Origin: AC-69 sp963751665
GTDB lineage: Bacteria > Actinomycetota > UBA4738 > HRBIN12
Assembly: GCA_963751665.1 (NCBI GenBank)
Contig: CAVVVF010000002.1
Location: forward strand, 1 to 64,000
DNA length: 64,000 nt
Direction of reading: 5' to 3'
Shown here: positions 63,821 to 64,000 of the stretch, piece after piece
How positions within the stretch are numbered: position 1 is the stretch's first letter
Layout of the letters: each line of letters starts with the position of its first letter
Notes under the pieces: model-generated
What the model was told of the DNA's origin: nothing
The model's database searches: none
The model's input: only the letters and a program-made list of their open reading frames with translations
Position numbers and translations under genes: made by a program

Positions 63821-64000
63821 TCAGAGGACCTCGACGACGTCCCTGACGAGGGCGGCACCCCACAGGATGGCGACCGCGACGAGCCCCGCCCGTCCGATCC
63901 ATGCGACCGGCGGCGACGTCCACAGGGACGCCATCTCGGGTGCGGCCCGGCCCAGCAGCACCGCAGCGAGGATCAAGGCAAGCACGGCCACTCCGATCAG
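63821..64000 (-). CDS. Membrane protein, partial at window edge
   Basis: The last 59 residues of a minus-strand frame are visible: LIGVAVLALILAAVLLGRAA, a short loop with SLWTSPPVAWIGR, and AGLVAVAILWGAALVRDVVE before TGA at 63821. Two hydrophobic segments, so a membrane protein whose start lies outside the window. No family recognised. Confidence 0.6.
   Translation of the reverse strand: MIGVAVLALILAAVLLGRAAPEMASLWTSPPVAWIGRAGLVAVAILWGAALVRDVVEVL

Overview
The window is two unlike pieces joined near position 8,000. Positions about 8,080-64,000 are high-GC DNA of an actinomycete. This is shown by F420-type LLM oxidoreductase, nickel superoxide dismutase with SodX, inositol-phosphate synthase with its PadR regulator, CwlM, DUF6049-like and PAC2 genes, leaderless promoters, and above all gene order. 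From the right-hand side inward the order pcnA, Nudix, DUF6049-like, MurJ, kinase, sigma, anti-sigma, trxB, trxA, cwlM, parB, parA, rsmG, jag, yidC, yidD, rnpA, rpmH, dnaA is the order and relative orientation of the chromosome-origin region of mycobacteria, with extra genes inserted. The class within Actinomycetota cannot be told from the sequence alone. Positions 1-7,985 have lower GC (about 57% in one line counted in the 4-8 kb part, higher in 1-3.6 kb) and hold secreted carbohydrate-active and hydrolase genes of Verrucomicrobia, Planctomycetes or Acidobacteria style, badly broken by indels. The last of them is cut off where dnaN would be expected beside dnaA, so a chimeric contig is the simplest reading.

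Layout. 1-5.5 kb: a coupled minus-strand trio (tandem nitrilase-fold protein, nucleoside-hydrolase-like protein with a carbohydrate-binding end, glycoside hydrolase) and a plus-strand apiosidase-like protein. 5.5-8 kb: an alpha/beta-hydrolase remnant and a GH84-like plus GH5-like enzyme. 8-15.1 kb: replication, ribosome and RNase P genes, membrane insertase and chromosome partition (dnaA to parB, with a parS site at the start of rsmG). 15.1-21.6 kb: D-Ala-D-Ala ligase, an aminotransferase, an LLM oxidoreductase, a 43-residue membrane protein, an acetyltransferase, CwlM, thioredoxin and thioredoxin reductase. 21.6-29.5 kb: menaquinone genes menE, menB, menA, menD, menF and menG with a MerR regulator. 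29.6-37.8 kb: anti-sigma, ECF sigma, membrane kinase, TadE-like protein, MurJ, DUF6049-like protein, TauE/SafE permease, Nudix. 37.8-41.4 kb: DedA, PilT, a small HExxH membrane protein, PcnA. 41.4-45.3 kb: signal peptidase I and molybdate transporter modABC with an HTH-TOBE regulator. 45.3-50.6 kb: YchF-like GTPase, nickel SOD and SodX, TusA, DsrE, matrixin-like protease, M15 peptidase, a lipoprotein. 50.6-55.7 kb: MarR and MFS exporter, a second MFS protein, DsbA-like, peroxiredoxin, ABM-like protein. 55.7-64 kb: inositol-phosphate synthase and PadR, a flavin split-barrel protein, Tag-like glycosylase, PAC2, a DrrAB-like exporter with MarR, YjbR/TfoX-like protein, and an ArsR with two SRPBCC genes.

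Neighbouring genes are joined by ATGA, GTGA or TGATG overlaps almost everywhere, which fixes many starts. About half of the genes carry single-base frameshifts, often in homopolymers (C6 read as C5 in parA, A3 as A2 in yidC), while hallmark residues on both sides are intact. This pattern looks like long-read indel error rather than gene decay; coordinates for such genes span all pieces. No tRNA, rRNA, CRISPR array or insertion sequence was recognised.
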